Shown here one piece after another: positions 51,939 to 60,926 of a stretch of DNA of 64,000 nt; position 1 is the first letter of the stretch, and every line of letters begins with the position of its first letter. Both the position numbers and the translations under genes were made by a program. This stretch comes from Flavobacterium phragmitis (GTDB lineage Bacteria; Bacteroidota; Bacteroidia; Flavobacteriales; Flavobacteriaceae), in the NCBI RefSeq assembly GCF_900112575.1, contig NZ_FOMH01000004.1, positions 31,056 through 95,055 on the forward strand, in the 5' to 3' direction. The notes beneath the pieces were generated by a model. That model made no database searches, was not told the DNA's origin, and worked only from the letters and a program-made list of their open reading frames with translations.

Positions 51939-53696
51939 TTAATAAATATTGATTCCGTACGGCATCATGGTTTGGATTCCTTTTTGTTTTTGGAATTTCT
52001 TAACCTGCTCGATTAGCATATAATTTTCTTCTCCGATTTCTTCTTTTAGGAAAGCTTCTTTAGATTTTGCAAAAGGCAGTCCAGAAAGAATATCGCTAAA
52101 AGTTTTTTCATACTCTGGATAATTCTGAGTACTGTACTTTTTGATTTTAGCAATCTTAGCCGCTTCTGCAATAGCGTCGTTTAAACCGCCAATTTTATCC
52201 ACTAATCCTAATTTTACAGCTTCTGTTCCAGACCAAACTCTTCCTTGTGCAATAGCATCAACTTGTTCGAAAGTCATTTTACGTCCTTCGGCAACATGAG
52301 CAACAAAAGTGTTGTAGATTTTTTCAACTCCTTCTAAAGTAAACGCTTTAAATTTTTCGTCAACAGGTACAAACGGACTGTAATTTGCTGAATTCTCATG
52401 CGTTTTAACTTGTTCGGAGTTGATTCCCAATTTGTTGGCTAATGGGCTAAAGTTTGGCAACATTCCGAAAACTCCAATAGAACCTGTGATGGTATTGTTT
52501 TCGGCAAATATTTTGTTGGCGTTGCAGGCAATATAATAGCCTCCAGATGCCGCGTAATTCCCCATAGAGACTACAACCGGTTTTACTTTTTTTGTAATCT
52601 CAATTTCTCTCCAGATTAAATCAGAAGTAAGTGCACTTCCTCCCGGACTGTCAATTCTAAGAACAATTGCTTTTACATCGTCATTTTTTCTTGCTTCTTG
52701 TAAAGAACGACGCATTGAACCTTCACCGATAGTATTAACATCTCCTTCACCGCTTCCGATTTCGCCTTGAGCGTAAATAATTGCAATCTGATCAGTTGCA
52801 GTATTGGTTAAGGCAGTTGTTACATTATTTTGAGTATAATCTAAAATCGAAATTTTGTTATAGTCTTCGTCTTTATCAACTTTTAAAGCTTTTCTGATTG
52901 CATCATGATAGATATCTTCATAAGCAATAACGTCAACCAAATGCTGTTGTTTTGCCATTTCAGGAGTTCTGGCCAAAAGTCCGTTTGCAATTTCATTTAA
53001 TTTCGGTAGCGGAATATTTCTGCTTTTTGAAATGTCTGCAGAAACAGTAGCCCAAACTGAGTTTAAAAGAGCCGTGATTTGTTCTCTGTTGGCATCACTC
53101 ATTTTATTTTCTAAGAAAGGCTCAACAGCACTTTTATATTTTCCGTGACGAATCACTTCCATGTGAATTCCTGATTTATCCTGAAAATCTTTGAAAAACA
53201 TAACTTCAGAAGAAAGACCTTTAAAATCCAAATCTCCTGCTGGATTGATGTAAATAGTATTAGCAACAGAAGTTAAATAATATTCTTTTTGCGAATAATC
53301 ATTGGCGTAAGCCCAAACAAATTTCCCTGATTTTTTAAAGCTTTCCAATGCATTTCTTAAATCTTTGTATTGTGCAAGACCAAGAGAGGACTGATCGTTT
53401 AAAATCGAAATTCCTTTGATGTTGTCATCTGTTTTGGCCGCTTCGATAGCATTAAGCACATCGGTCAAACCAACCCCTTTTTGTTCAGAAAAACGAGTTA
53501 CCCAAGGATCTTTATATTTTCCTGCATAATCGTTTTTGATTTCCTTTAAATTCAATTCGATAACCGAATTTGATTTAACCGAAACGGTATCGTCTCCACC
53601 AAAAAGTGCTGCAATAAATATTACTCCAAAGAAAAAGAGCATGATAAAAACAAAAATACCAATTACTGTAGCGAGTACATTTCCTAAAAATTTCAT
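51939..53696 (-). CDS. sppA: Signal peptide peptidase SppA (long form)
   Basis: 585 residues. One N-terminal membrane anchor (about 5-32) precedes two tandem ClpP-like protease domains. The C-terminal domain has RIDSPGGSALTSDLIW and the nucleophile region MGNYAASGGYYIACNA; the first domain carries the likely lysine general base. This is the long bacterial (67K) type. It degrades cleaved signal peptides at the inner membrane. The start MKFLGNVLATV at 53696 is chosen; an earlier in-frame ATG would add 20 residues without a signal-like pattern. It is followed 11 bp later by the hydrolase. Confidence 0.95.
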   Translation of the reverse strand: MKFLGNVLATVIGIFVFIMLFFFGVIFIAALFGGDDTVSVKSNSVIELNLKEIKNDYAGKYKDPWVTRFSEQKGVGLTDVLNAIEAAKTDDNIKGISILNDQSSLGLAQYKDLRNALESFKKSGKFVWAYANDYSQKEYYLTSVANTIYINPAGDLDFKGLSSEVMFFKDFQDKSGIHMEVIRHGKYKSAVEPFLENKMSDANREQITALLNSVWATVSADISKSRNIPLPKLNEIANGLLARTPEMAKQQHLVDVIAYEDIYHDAIRKALKVDKDEDYNKISILDYTQNNVTTALTNTATDQIAIIYAQGEIGSGEGDVNTIGEGSMRRSLQEARKNDDVKAIVLRIDSPGGSALTSDLIWREIEITKKVKPVVVSMGNYAASGGYYIACNANKIFAENNTITGSIGVFGMLPNFSPLANKLGINSEQVKTHENSANYSPFVPVDEKFKAFTLEGVEKIYNTFVAHVAEGRKMTFEQVDAIAQGRVWSGTEAVKLGLVDKIGGLNDAIAEAAKIAKIKKYSTQNYPEYEKTFSDILSGLPFAKSKEAFLKEEIGEENYMLIEQVKKFQKQKGIQTMMPYGINIY

Positions 53697-53862
53697 GTGT
53701 ATATTTTTTTTTAAATAAGTAGCCAAAAAGTTTGGTTTGTTACAAATATAATCCAAATAAGATTGAATTTGATTTGACGGTTTGGTAAATATTGTTGATT
53801 TTTTTTTAAATAAAACGGATGCAGCATATTTTTTGAAATTGTAAGATAAATATTATTTTACA

Positions 53863-53870
53863 TATATTTG
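53863..53870 (+). promoter_or_regulatory. Promoter -7 candidate
   Basis: TATATTTG matches TAnnTTTG with a TTG at 53839-53841 (21-nt spacer). It lies 19 bp before the ATG at 53889, and overlaps the upstream TTG codon that would otherwise lengthen the gene by seven residues, supporting the ATG start. Confidence 0.5.
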
Positions 53871-53888
53871 GTTTTAATTTTTAGGATT

Positions 53889-55079
53889 ATGAATAAAATA
53901 ATAGTTTTCGGGATTTTTTTCTTGTTAAACAATTTTTTGATTGTGGCTCAAAAAGTTCAAATAATAAAAGTAGTAGCAGATAAAACATCAAAAACACCTT
54001 TGGATAAAGTTAATGTTTATAATGAAAAAGATAATTCATTAACGAATCGAGAAGGAGTATTCTCTTTTATTTCAGACAACGAGAATATTAATTTTAGTCT
54101 GATTGGTTATGAAGATTTAAAAACAAGTCTGCATCAGATAAAAAATCAGGATACTATTTTTTTACAAAGTAAAATGGTGGAACTTGATGAAGTCGTAGTT
54201 GGACAGGAATTAGCAATACTAAAAAAGGCGTATTCTAAATTAAGAGAGAATTACATTTTTGAGCCTTACAATGAAAATTTCTTTTTAAGATGTGTTTTAA
54301 AAAAAGACAATGAGTTGGTAAGATTCCAGGATATTTATGGAAAAGTTTCCAAGAAAAGTATTTTTAAAACCAAAATTCAGCCAGATAATAAATGTAAAGT
54401 AGAGGTTTTGAATATGAGGAAAGTTGGAATTTCTGAAAAATCTGATTTTGTCTATTTTAAATTTCAGAGTTTTGAAAAACTATTTGATTTAAACGCATTA
54501 ATTTATATAGTGCCTGATGAATTTGAGCTAACTCAGGAAAAAGATATTCCTGCGGATTATTATAAAATTCGTTTTATCAGAAAAGAAGCTAACTCGATGG
54601 AGCAGAGAACCAGCGGTTATTTTGTGATTAATAAGTCAGATTTTGCTATAGTTGAAACTTATTTTGATTTTTATAATAATCCAGAAAAAGTACCTTATAG
54701 TAAAAAAAGTAAAACAGAATACAGAACAACAAGTTTTAAGAGAACAGCTAATTATAAAAAGAATTTAACTCTTGGGAAATATTATTTAAATAATGCTAAT
54801 TCCAATGTTAAATTAGAACTTATCGCTAATGAGAAGATAAGAGATAGGGTTTATGATTATTCTACTCAGTATTTTGTACCGAATAGTTTTATTTCAGAAA
54901 AAACAAACTCAAATTTATCCATTGATAAAGATATTTTTAAAGTAAAATTTCCATACTCGGAACAATTTTGGAAAAGCCAGAATCAACTGCCTTTAACAAC
55001 TGAATTGAAAGATTTTTTAAAAAAGGTTTCAGATAACAAAGAGAATAAAAAAGAGTTTGAAGTAGTTGGAAACTTCTAA
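53889..55079 (+). CDS. Secreted protein with carboxypeptidase-regulatory-like N-domain
   Basis: 396 residues with a signal peptide (about 1-20, ending FLIVAQ). A CarboxypepD_reg-like beta-sandwich (about 22-100) includes VNVYNEKDNSLTNREGVFSF and SLIGYEDLKTSL, with a VELDEVVVG linker of the kind found before TonB receptors. No barrel follows; instead there is a region (about 110-390) rich in charged beta-strands resembling DUF5686-like or unnamed Flavobacterium proteins. Function unknown. Monocistronic. Confidence 0.82.
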   Translation: MNKIIVFGIFFLLNNFLIVAQKVQIIKVVADKTSKTPLDKVNVYNEKDNSLTNREGVFSFISDNENINFSLIGYEDLKTSLHQIKNQDTIFLQSKMVELDEVVVGQELAILKKAYSKLRENYIFEPYNENFFLRCVLKKDNELVRFQDIYGKVSKKSIFKTKIQPDNKCKVEVLNMRKVGISEKSDFVYFKFQSFEKLFDLNALIYIVPDEFELTQEKDIPADYYKIRFIRKEANSMEQRTSGYFVINKSDFAIVETYFDFYNNPEKVPYSKKSKTEYRTTSFKRTANYKKNLTLGKYYLNNANSNVKLELIANEKIRDRVYDYSTQYFVPNSFISEKTNSNLSIDKDIFKVKFPYSEQFWKSQNQLPLTTELKDFLKKVSDNKENKKEFEVVGNF

Positions 55080-55137
55080 GTGTTGGATCAAATAATGTAG
55101 TTAATTCTAAAATAGTTTTAGTTAATTTGCATTAATT

Positions 55138-56274
55138 ATGAAATTACAGCATCAAGTCGTTTTATCGATAGGCAGCAACCAAGGCAGCAGACTAGAAAAT
55201 ATCCAAAATTGTATTGATTTAATTCATCAAAATGTCGGGACTGTCATTCAGGTTTCAAAACTTTACGAAACTCCAGCCTGGGGTTTTGAAAGTGATGCTT
55301 TTTATAATTGTGCGCTTCTTTTGCATACCAATTCTTCTGCACATAAAATATTAAGTCAGGTTTTGAAGGTTGAAAAAGAATTAGGAAGAATCCGCTCTAA
55401 TCAAGAAGGTTATCAATCTAGAATCATAGATGTTGATTTGATTGCTTTTGATGGTGAGATTATCGATTCGGAGAAACTTCAGGTGCCACATCCTTTAATG
55501 CAAAACAGGAATTTTGTTTTACTTCCAATGCAAGATTTAAAATTAAATTGGAAACATCCTATTTTACACAAAACAATAGCCGAATTGATTGCAGTTACTC
55601 CAGATGAAAGTATCTGCACGGTCGTTCATGATTTAGAAAATCCTTTGGATGAAATACCGTTAAATCAATTTAATTACATTTCTTTTGAAGGAAATATTGG
55701 TGCTGGAAAAACTACTTTAGTGCATAAAATTGCAGAGGATTTCAATGCCAAAACCGTTTTAGAACGATTTGCAGATAATCCGTTTTTGCCTAAGTTTTAT
55801 AAAGATCAAAACAGATATGCTTTTCCGTTAGAGATGTCTTTTCTAGCCGATCGTTATCAGCAGTTATCCGATGATTTGGCACAGTTTGATTTGTTTAAAG
55901 ATTTCATTGTAGCGGATTATCATATTTTTAAATCGCTCATTTTTGCCAAGATTACGTTACAGGAAGACGAATATCGTTTGTATAGAAATCTGTTCGATAT
56001 TATCTACAAAGAAATGCCAAAGCCTGATTTGTATGTGTATTTATATCAAAACACAGAACGATTGCTGCAAAACATCAAAAAACGCGGACGTAATTACGAA
56101 CAAAATATTGAGTCTTCATATTTGGAAAAAATCAATAATGGCTATTTGGAATATATAAAATCACAAACCGATTTGAATGTTTTGATTATTGATGTTTCGG
56201 ATCGTGATTTTGTAAAAAGACACGAAGATTATATCTTTATTCTGAATGAAATTAAGAAGAAAACTGCCTTTTAA
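55138..56274 (+). CDS. folK: Fusion of HPPK (FolK) and deoxynucleoside kinase
   Basis: 378 residues. The N-terminal HPPK domain (about 5-158) has LSIGSNQGSRLENI, FYNCALLL and SRIIDVDLIAFDG, the diphosphate-transfer motifs of folate synthesis. The C-terminal deoxynucleoside kinase domain (about 178-378) has the P-loop GNIGAGKT at 185-192, LERFADNPFLP (DRS-like) and KRGRNYEQNI. Fusion of a folate enzyme to a deoxynucleoside kinase is characteristic of Flavobacteriia and related groups; it may link one-carbon and nucleotide salvage, which is inference. Both active-site sets appear intact. Confidence 0.93.
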   Translation: MKLQHQVVLSIGSNQGSRLENIQNCIDLIHQNVGTVIQVSKLYETPAWGFESDAFYNCALLLHTNSSAHKILSQVLKVEKELGRIRSNQEGYQSRIIDVDLIAFDGEIIDSEKLQVPHPLMQNRNFVLLPMQDLKLNWKHPILHKTIAELIAVTPDESICTVVHDLENPLDEIPLNQFNYISFEGNIGAGKTTLVHKIAEDFNAKTVLERFADNPFLPKFYKDQNRYAFPLEMSFLADRYQQLSDDLAQFDLFKDFIVADYHIFKSLIFAKITLQEDEYRLYRNLFDIIYKEMPKPDLYVYLYQNTERLLQNIKKRGRNYEQNIESSYLEKINNGYLEYIKSQTDLNVLIIDVSDRDFVKRHEDYIFILNEIKKKTAF

Positions 56275-56275
56275 A

Positions 56276-56626
56276 TTATATGATTCCGAGTTGTTTTCTA
56301 AGTTTTACCGATAATTTTTCCTGAACAAGACGATAAGACTGCTGAATGTGTTTTTCCCATTCTGACTTTTTCATGCGGGTAATATCATCGATTAAAACCC
56401 ATTTGTATTTTGCAACATAAGGTGCTGGTTTAAATCCTGGTTTAGTGCTCATTTCTTCAAATTCTTCATCTAAAACCTTAAATGAGGCTGACGTTGGATT
56501 CTGATCAAGTCCAACTACACAATACATTTTATTTCCAACTGAAAACACAAGATCATGTTCCCATTTGATATCTTCGGTTGTACCCGTTAATTTTTGACAG
56601 ATTTCTCGAATGACTTCTATATTCAT
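56276..56626 (-). CDS. MmcQ/YjbR-family protein
   Basis: 116 residues, starting MNIEVIREICQKLTGTTEDI; VFSVGNKMYCVVGLD and YKWVLIDDI are the usual YjbR landmarks. The fold resembles a double-stranded DNA-binding (CyaY-like) domain, but the biological role is not established. It converges with folK one base apart and lies one base after the T9SS protein gene on the same strand. Confidence 0.92.
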   Translation of the reverse strand: MNIEVIREICQKLTGTTEDIKWEHDLVFSVGNKMYCVVGLDQNPTSASFKVLDEEFEEMSTKPGFKPAPYVAKYKWVLIDDITRMKKSEWEKHIQQSYRLVQEKLSVKLRKQLGII

Positions 56627-56627
56627 A

Positions 56628-59615
56628 TTATCTTTTTAATGTAAAATGACCTCTTAAAACGGGCATAGTATCATCAATTTTTAGTGCATACCAATAATCT
56701 GAAGCAGGAAGAGGCACTTGGTTTAAAGTTCCGTCCCAGCTCATTTTGGATCTGCTTAATTGTACAATTAGTTTTCCGTATCGATCAAAAATAGCGACTT
56801 CTGCCTGAGGATAGTTTTCCATTCCGGTTACTTCCCAAACATCATTAAAAGTATCGTTATTTGGAGTAAAAAATGGAGGGAAAACAAGAACTACAAATAA
56901 CTTTGTAACTTGTCCGCATCCGTTTTTTTCTCTGGCGTAAGCTGTTTGTAATCCAGCTGGAACATCGTAAAAGATGAAAGAATCTTGAAAGTGGATTCCA
57001 TCTACAGAATATTCATAATATTCTTCTGCTTTTACAGGATAAACAATTGCTCTTGTTCCTTCGACTACAATACGGTCTATCTGTGGAGCTTTATGTTCTT
57101 CAACCACAATGGTTTTTGTACTGGAACAATTTTCAGGATCCGGACTTGTGACTTTTACAGTATAAGTTCCTCCCGAATTTACAGTGGTAGTTTGAGTTGT
57201 GGCTCCGTTGGACCAAAGATAATTCATTCCTGAAATTCCAGCATCTAAGGTAACATCTTGAAACTGGCATAAGGTTACATTTTCATTGGTAACAACAGGA
57301 GGAGTATAAATGATAATATTTATTGGAGTCCGATTGGGATTAATGCATCCGTTATTTGAAGCCTCAGCATAATAAGTTGTATTGGCTGATAGGGTAGGAG
57401 TTGTATAACTGTTTCCAGAGAATATGCTTGTGCCTCCTGCAGGACTTGTAAACCAATTCATATCTCCAATATTGGAAGTGGCTCGAATAGTTACAGTTCC
57501 AGGTCCGCAATTTGAATAAGAAGTTTGTGCTGCAATAGGCATATTTGGAGTGATATTAATAGTCGCTGTTACAGCTTTTCTATTCGTTTCACAGCCGGCA
57601 TCAACATAATAAGTTGTAGTTGCATTAATAATTGGAGTGGTGTAAGTTGTTCCCGTTCCTAGTAAATTTCCTCCCGTTTGTGCATCAAACCATCTAATTG
57701 TTGTTCCGTCTGTTGCTGTTGCGTTAAGGGTAAAACTTCCAGAATCACAAATTGGAGATGGCGGGATTGCTGGTGTTGCGACAGGAATAGTAATTTTGGT
57801 ACTTGCGGCGATTTCTAAAGGTGTTTCGCCTGGCATTCCACCATATTCAACAATATACCCTTTCGGTTGATAGTTATCTCCTGAAATGGTAGATCCTGTA
57901 TTCGATAAATCATTCCAGGAACCTCTAATTCCGACTCCTGGTTGTGTGATATGAGCATAATCTTCGTCTCCTTGGTTGTTAGGTTCTCCCGTATTCCAAA
58001 AAGCAAAATTTGGTGTAGAGCCGTTAGCGTTGCCATTCCAGAAAATAGTTCCAGCTTCGGGGCCGGTAACCCATTTCCATACCCCTTCGGTTTCAGCATC
58101 GCTTCCTCCAATCCACCCTGTTCCAGAAGCTTGTTCACCAATTAATTTAGCTTCATCAGCAGATAATATTGTGGCTAAATAACCTTTAAGGCCGTAATAA
58201 GTACTTGATTCTGCAGCAACCTTTGCAGCGCTCCATGTAATTCCGATACTTGGAACAAATAGATAAAAGTGTTGTGTTGAAGGTAAATAATTGGCATTAC
58301 CAATTGTTATTGAAAAAGTTCTTATGCCGGAAGCTGTGGCCGAAGAATTTGTGAAAACTACATCTTTTACAGCGTTAACTAAGTCGGAATATAAAACATC
58401 AGTGCCTGTTGGGCTTGTTATGTTTAATTTTCCTGCTGTAACGTCCCAGGTTGTCGTTACGTTAGGATGTGCTGCTGGATTTGAAAGCATAAGCTGATCT
58501 AAACCACTTGAGTACCCAGATGAGATTTGAATATAAACAGATTTAGTTCCTGTTTCTGCAGGATCGTGTGTAATGCTAAAATCAGTTACAATTTTTATTG
58601 CATTTTGTGGGCAGTATAACTGATCTCCAGTTGCTCTGACAATTGGAGCAGTTGTAGTTGAAGGTTTGTTGCAGTCATTCGAATAAACAGAAGTTGCGTC
58701 TTTGTAGCTTGACCAATTTATCGTGGAGTAATTCTCATTATCAACTTCTATGCAGGTAAGGGAAGAATTTTTTTGAAAAGCGCCAATAGAAAGATAGGTG
58801 TTTTTACCGTTTTTAAAATTCAATTTGGTAAGCTGGTTGTTATCGCACATTAAACGTTGAATAGCCGGATTTTTAGAAAAATCAAGTTCGGTTATTTGAT
58901 TACTGTTGCAATATATATTAATTAAAGCAGTGTTTTTAGAAACATCTAAACTAGATAATCTATTATTGTTGCATTCTAAATTGGTTAAAAGTGTACTTGC
59001 AGCAATGTTTAAATTTGTAATTAGATTATTATCACAACTTAAATGATTTAATGCAGGATTTACGGAAACATTTAGATTTATGATTTGATTTTGTTCGCAT
59101 TTTAAAAAATTAAGCATTGTGTTTTTGGAAACATCCAGATTCGCTAATTGATTTTCATTGCAATAAAGAATAGTAAGAGCCGTGTTTTTAGAAAGATCTA
59201 AACTCGTTATTCGGTTTTTTTGACAGTCGATTTCTTTTAAAGCAGTGTTATTAGAAGTGTTTAAACTTGTAATCATGTTAAGGCCACAGCTTAACTTAAC
59301 AAGAGCAGTATTTTGTGAAACATCTAAATTAGATAATGCATTTTGGACACAGTATAATTCTTGCAACGAAGTGAAATCTTGTAAACCGGTTAAATTTGTA
59401 CATCCTTTATTGGAAACATTTAAGGAAATCACTCCGGCGACACTTGATGTCAAAACTCTGCCGTCAATAGTAGGATTTGTATCAATCCCAAGATCAATTA
59501 AAGCTTTTTCGAAATTCGGATCTGGAATTGCGGTATATTGTTGGGCAAATCCAAAAAAACTCGAAAGCAGTAAAAAAAATAAAATCGATATTTTTGATAA
59601 ATTGATACTTTTCAT
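56628..59615 (-). CDS. Type IX-secreted multidomain surface protein (LRR, C-type lectin, Ig-like, type B sorting domain)
   Basis: 995 residues. Signal peptide (about 1-25), then leucine-rich repeats (about 65-280, including eight 21-residue units), a cadherin/DUF4347-like stretch (about 320-460), a C-type-lectin-like domain (about 470-605, with WNTGEPNNQGDEDYAHI), and Ig-like domains (about 620-850) with TTYYVDAGC and TTYYAEASNNGC repeats. The C-terminus (about 905-995) has FFTPNNDTFNDVWEV and IFDRYGKLI, the type B gliding-motility-associated sorting domain. It should cross the outer membrane by T9SS and stay surface-attached. Likely an adhesin; ligand unknown. Confidence 0.93.
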   Translation of the reverse strand: MKSINLSKISILFFLLLSSFFGFAQQYTAIPDPNFEKALIDLGIDTNPTIDGRVLTSSVAGVISLNVSNKGCTNLTGLQDFTSLQELYCVQNALSNLDVSQNTALVKLSCGLNMITSLNTSNNTALKEIDCQKNRITSLDLSKNTALTILYCNENQLANLDVSKNTMLNFLKCEQNQIINLNVSVNPALNHLSCDNNLITNLNIAASTLLTNLECNNNRLSSLDVSKNTALINIYCNSNQITELDFSKNPAIQRLMCDNNQLTKLNFKNGKNTYLSIGAFQKNSSLTCIEVDNENYSTINWSSYKDATSVYSNDCNKPSTTTAPIVRATGDQLYCPQNAIKIVTDFSITHDPAETGTKSVYIQISSGYSSGLDQLMLSNPAAHPNVTTTWDVTAGKLNITSPTGTDVLYSDLVNAVKDVVFTNSSATASGIRTFSITIGNANYLPSTQHFYLFVPSIGITWSAAKVAAESSTYYGLKGYLATILSADEAKLIGEQASGTGWIGGSDAETEGVWKWVTGPEAGTIFWNGNANGSTPNFAFWNTGEPNNQGDEDYAHITQPGVGIRGSWNDLSNTGSTISGDNYQPKGYIVEYGGMPGETPLEIAASTKITIPVATPAIPPSPICDSGSFTLNATATDGTTIRWFDAQTGGNLLGTGTTYTTPIINATTTYYVDAGCETNRKAVTATINITPNMPIAAQTSYSNCGPGTVTIRATSNIGDMNWFTSPAGGTSIFSGNSYTTPTLSANTTYYAEASNNGCINPNRTPINIIIYTPPVVTNENVTLCQFQDVTLDAGISGMNYLWSNGATTQTTTVNSGGTYTVKVTSPDPENCSSTKTIVVEEHKAPQIDRIVVEGTRAIVYPVKAEEYYEYSVDGIHFQDSFIFYDVPAGLQTAYAREKNGCGQVTKLFVVLVFPPFFTPNNDTFNDVWEVTGMENYPQAEVAIFDRYGKLIVQLSRSKMSWDGTLNQVPLPASDYWYALKIDDTMPVLRGHFTLKR
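58824..59327 (-). repeat. Eight 63-nt coding repeats (21-residue LRR units)
   Basis: Residues 97-264 of the T9SS protein form eight consecutive units of exactly 21 residues with pattern L(D/N)xSxNxxLxxLxCxxNxIx. Each has a cysteine at position 14. The pattern is the bacterial LRR type seen in cell-surface proteins. Confidence 0.88.
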
Positions 59616-59692
59616 TTTATAAAAGTATCAATTTTATAATAATAAAAAAATATATTTGAATTTCTAACAATTTAGGATTCTAAATAATTCAA

Positions 59693-59734
59693 AAATCACA
59701 ATATTTTAATAAAAGTATTCTCTAATTGTGATTT
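59693..59734 (-). terminator. Possible terminator after the SpoU methyltransferase
   Basis: AAATCACAAT and ATTGTGATTT are exact 10-base inverted repeats separated by 22 bases. One arm overlaps the end of the methyltransferase gene; no clear T-run follows, so this is weak. Confidence 0.35.
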
Positions 59735-60264
59735 GGCCAGCTTATTTTTTGAAACAAATCCCAAACGACAATTCCGGCACTTACGGAAATATTTAAAGAG
59801 TGTTTTGTTCCAAGTTGTGGAATTTCTATACAGCCGTCGCAAATAGCAACAGCTTCTTGAGCTACACCATACACTTCATTGCCAAAAACTAAAGCATATT
59901 TTTGTCCCTTTTCAACTTGAAAATCCTGAAGAAATATAGAGCTTTCAACTTGTTCAATTGCCATGGTAAGAACATTTTCTTTTTTTAAGTTTTCAATAAC
60001 TTCAAGAACATTTTCATGATGTTCCCAAGCTACGGTTTCGGTTGCACCCAAAGCAGTCTTATGGATTTCTTTGTTGGGAGGAGTAGCGGTAATGCCACAT
60101 AAGATTATTTTTTCAATCAAAAACGCATCGGCGGTTCTAAAAACAGAACCAATGTTGTGTAGACTTCGAATATCGTCCAAAACTAATATTAAAGGTGTTT
60201 TTTCAGATTTCTTAAAATCTTCAATAGATTTACGGTCTAGTTCGCTGTTTTCGAGTTTTCTCAT
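59722..60264 (-). CDS. SpoU/TrmH-family RNA methyltransferase
   Basis: 180 residues, only the SPOUT domain, no N-terminal extension. It has ILVLDDIRSLHNIGSVFRTADAF (motif 1; conserved Asn and Arg), ALVFGNEVYGV (motif 2), and EIPQLGTKHSLNISVSAGIV (motif 3). It should 2'-O-methylate a ribose in tRNA or rRNA; the target position cannot be told. It lies 74 bp after the DUF1573 gene with a terminator between. Confidence 0.93.
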   Translation of the reverse strand: MRKLENSELDRKSIEDFKKSEKTPLILVLDDIRSLHNIGSVFRTADAFLIEKIILCGITATPPNKEIHKTALGATETVAWEHHENVLEVIENLKKENVLTMAIEQVESSIFLQDFQVEKGQKYALVFGNEVYGVAQEAVAICDGCIEIPQLGTKHSLNISVSAGIVVWDLFQKISWPNHN

Positions 60265-60286
60265 TGATGTTAAATTCTAGTCATAA

Positions 60287-60316
60287 AAAAAGCTTCCAAA
60301 GATAAGGAAGCTTTTT
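60287..60316 (-). terminator. Rho-independent terminator after the DUF1573 gene
   Basis: On the minus strand AAAAAGCTTCC and GGAAGCTTTTT form an 11-base stem around eight bases and run into TTTTATG, 22 bp after the stop. Confidence 0.88.
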
Positions 60317-60338
60317 GATTATTTGAGTGTTTTTCAGA

Positions 60339-60770
60339 TTAGCTTTTTACAGGATCTGGTAAAACAGTACCTTTAATAGTAAGGATTTTTGTAGGTTGTC
60401 CTTCAGCGTTAGATGTAACAGTTACCGTTTTTGTAAAAGCACCAACTCTGTCAGTAGCATATTTTACGCCAATAACACCCTTAGCGCCTGGCGCAATTGG
60501 TTCTTTTGGAGTAGTTGGAACAGTACATCCGCAAGATCCTTGAGTATTAGTGATAATTAATGGTTTAGTTCCGTTGTTAACAAAAACAAACTCACGTTTT
60601 CCGTCAGCATTGTGAGCGATAGTTCCGTAGTCAATAGTTTCCGTTTCGAAAAGCATTCCTGCTCCTTCAACTTTAGCAACTTTAGTAGCTTTAGCTTTTT
60701 TAGTTGTTTGTGCATTAGAAGCTGTAATACCAGCTACAGCTAACATAGCGAATAAAATTATTTTTTTCAT
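60339..60770 (-). CDS. DUF1573-family secreted protein
   Basis: 143 residues. A signal peptide (about 1-20, ending SNAQ) precedes a single Ig-like domain (about 40-140) with the DUF1573 signature: FETETIDYGTIAHNADGKREF, TQGSCGCTVPTTPKEPIAPG (an SCGC-type cysteine pair) and VTVTSNAEGQPTKILTIKG. The fold resembles ASPM-SPD-2-Hydin and may bind or pack against envelope proteins. Function not established. Confidence 0.93.
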   Translation of the reverse strand: MKKIILFAMLAVAGITASNAQTTKKAKATKVAKVEGAGMLFETETIDYGTIAHNADGKREFVFVNNGTKPLIITNTQGSCGCTVPTTPKEPIAPGAKGVIGVKYATDRVGAFTKTVTVTSNAEGQPTKILTIKGTVLPDPVKS

Positions 60771-60926
60771 CTTAAGGGTCTTTTTTTAAATGATAAACAA
60801 AGCTATATAAAAATCTTCAACCACAAACTAAAAAAATCTTAAAATATTTTAATTTTTGAAGTTTTCAATATACCGTCAAAAAATCATAAATTCGCTGTCT
60901 TAATTTTTCATTTAAAATATAATAAT

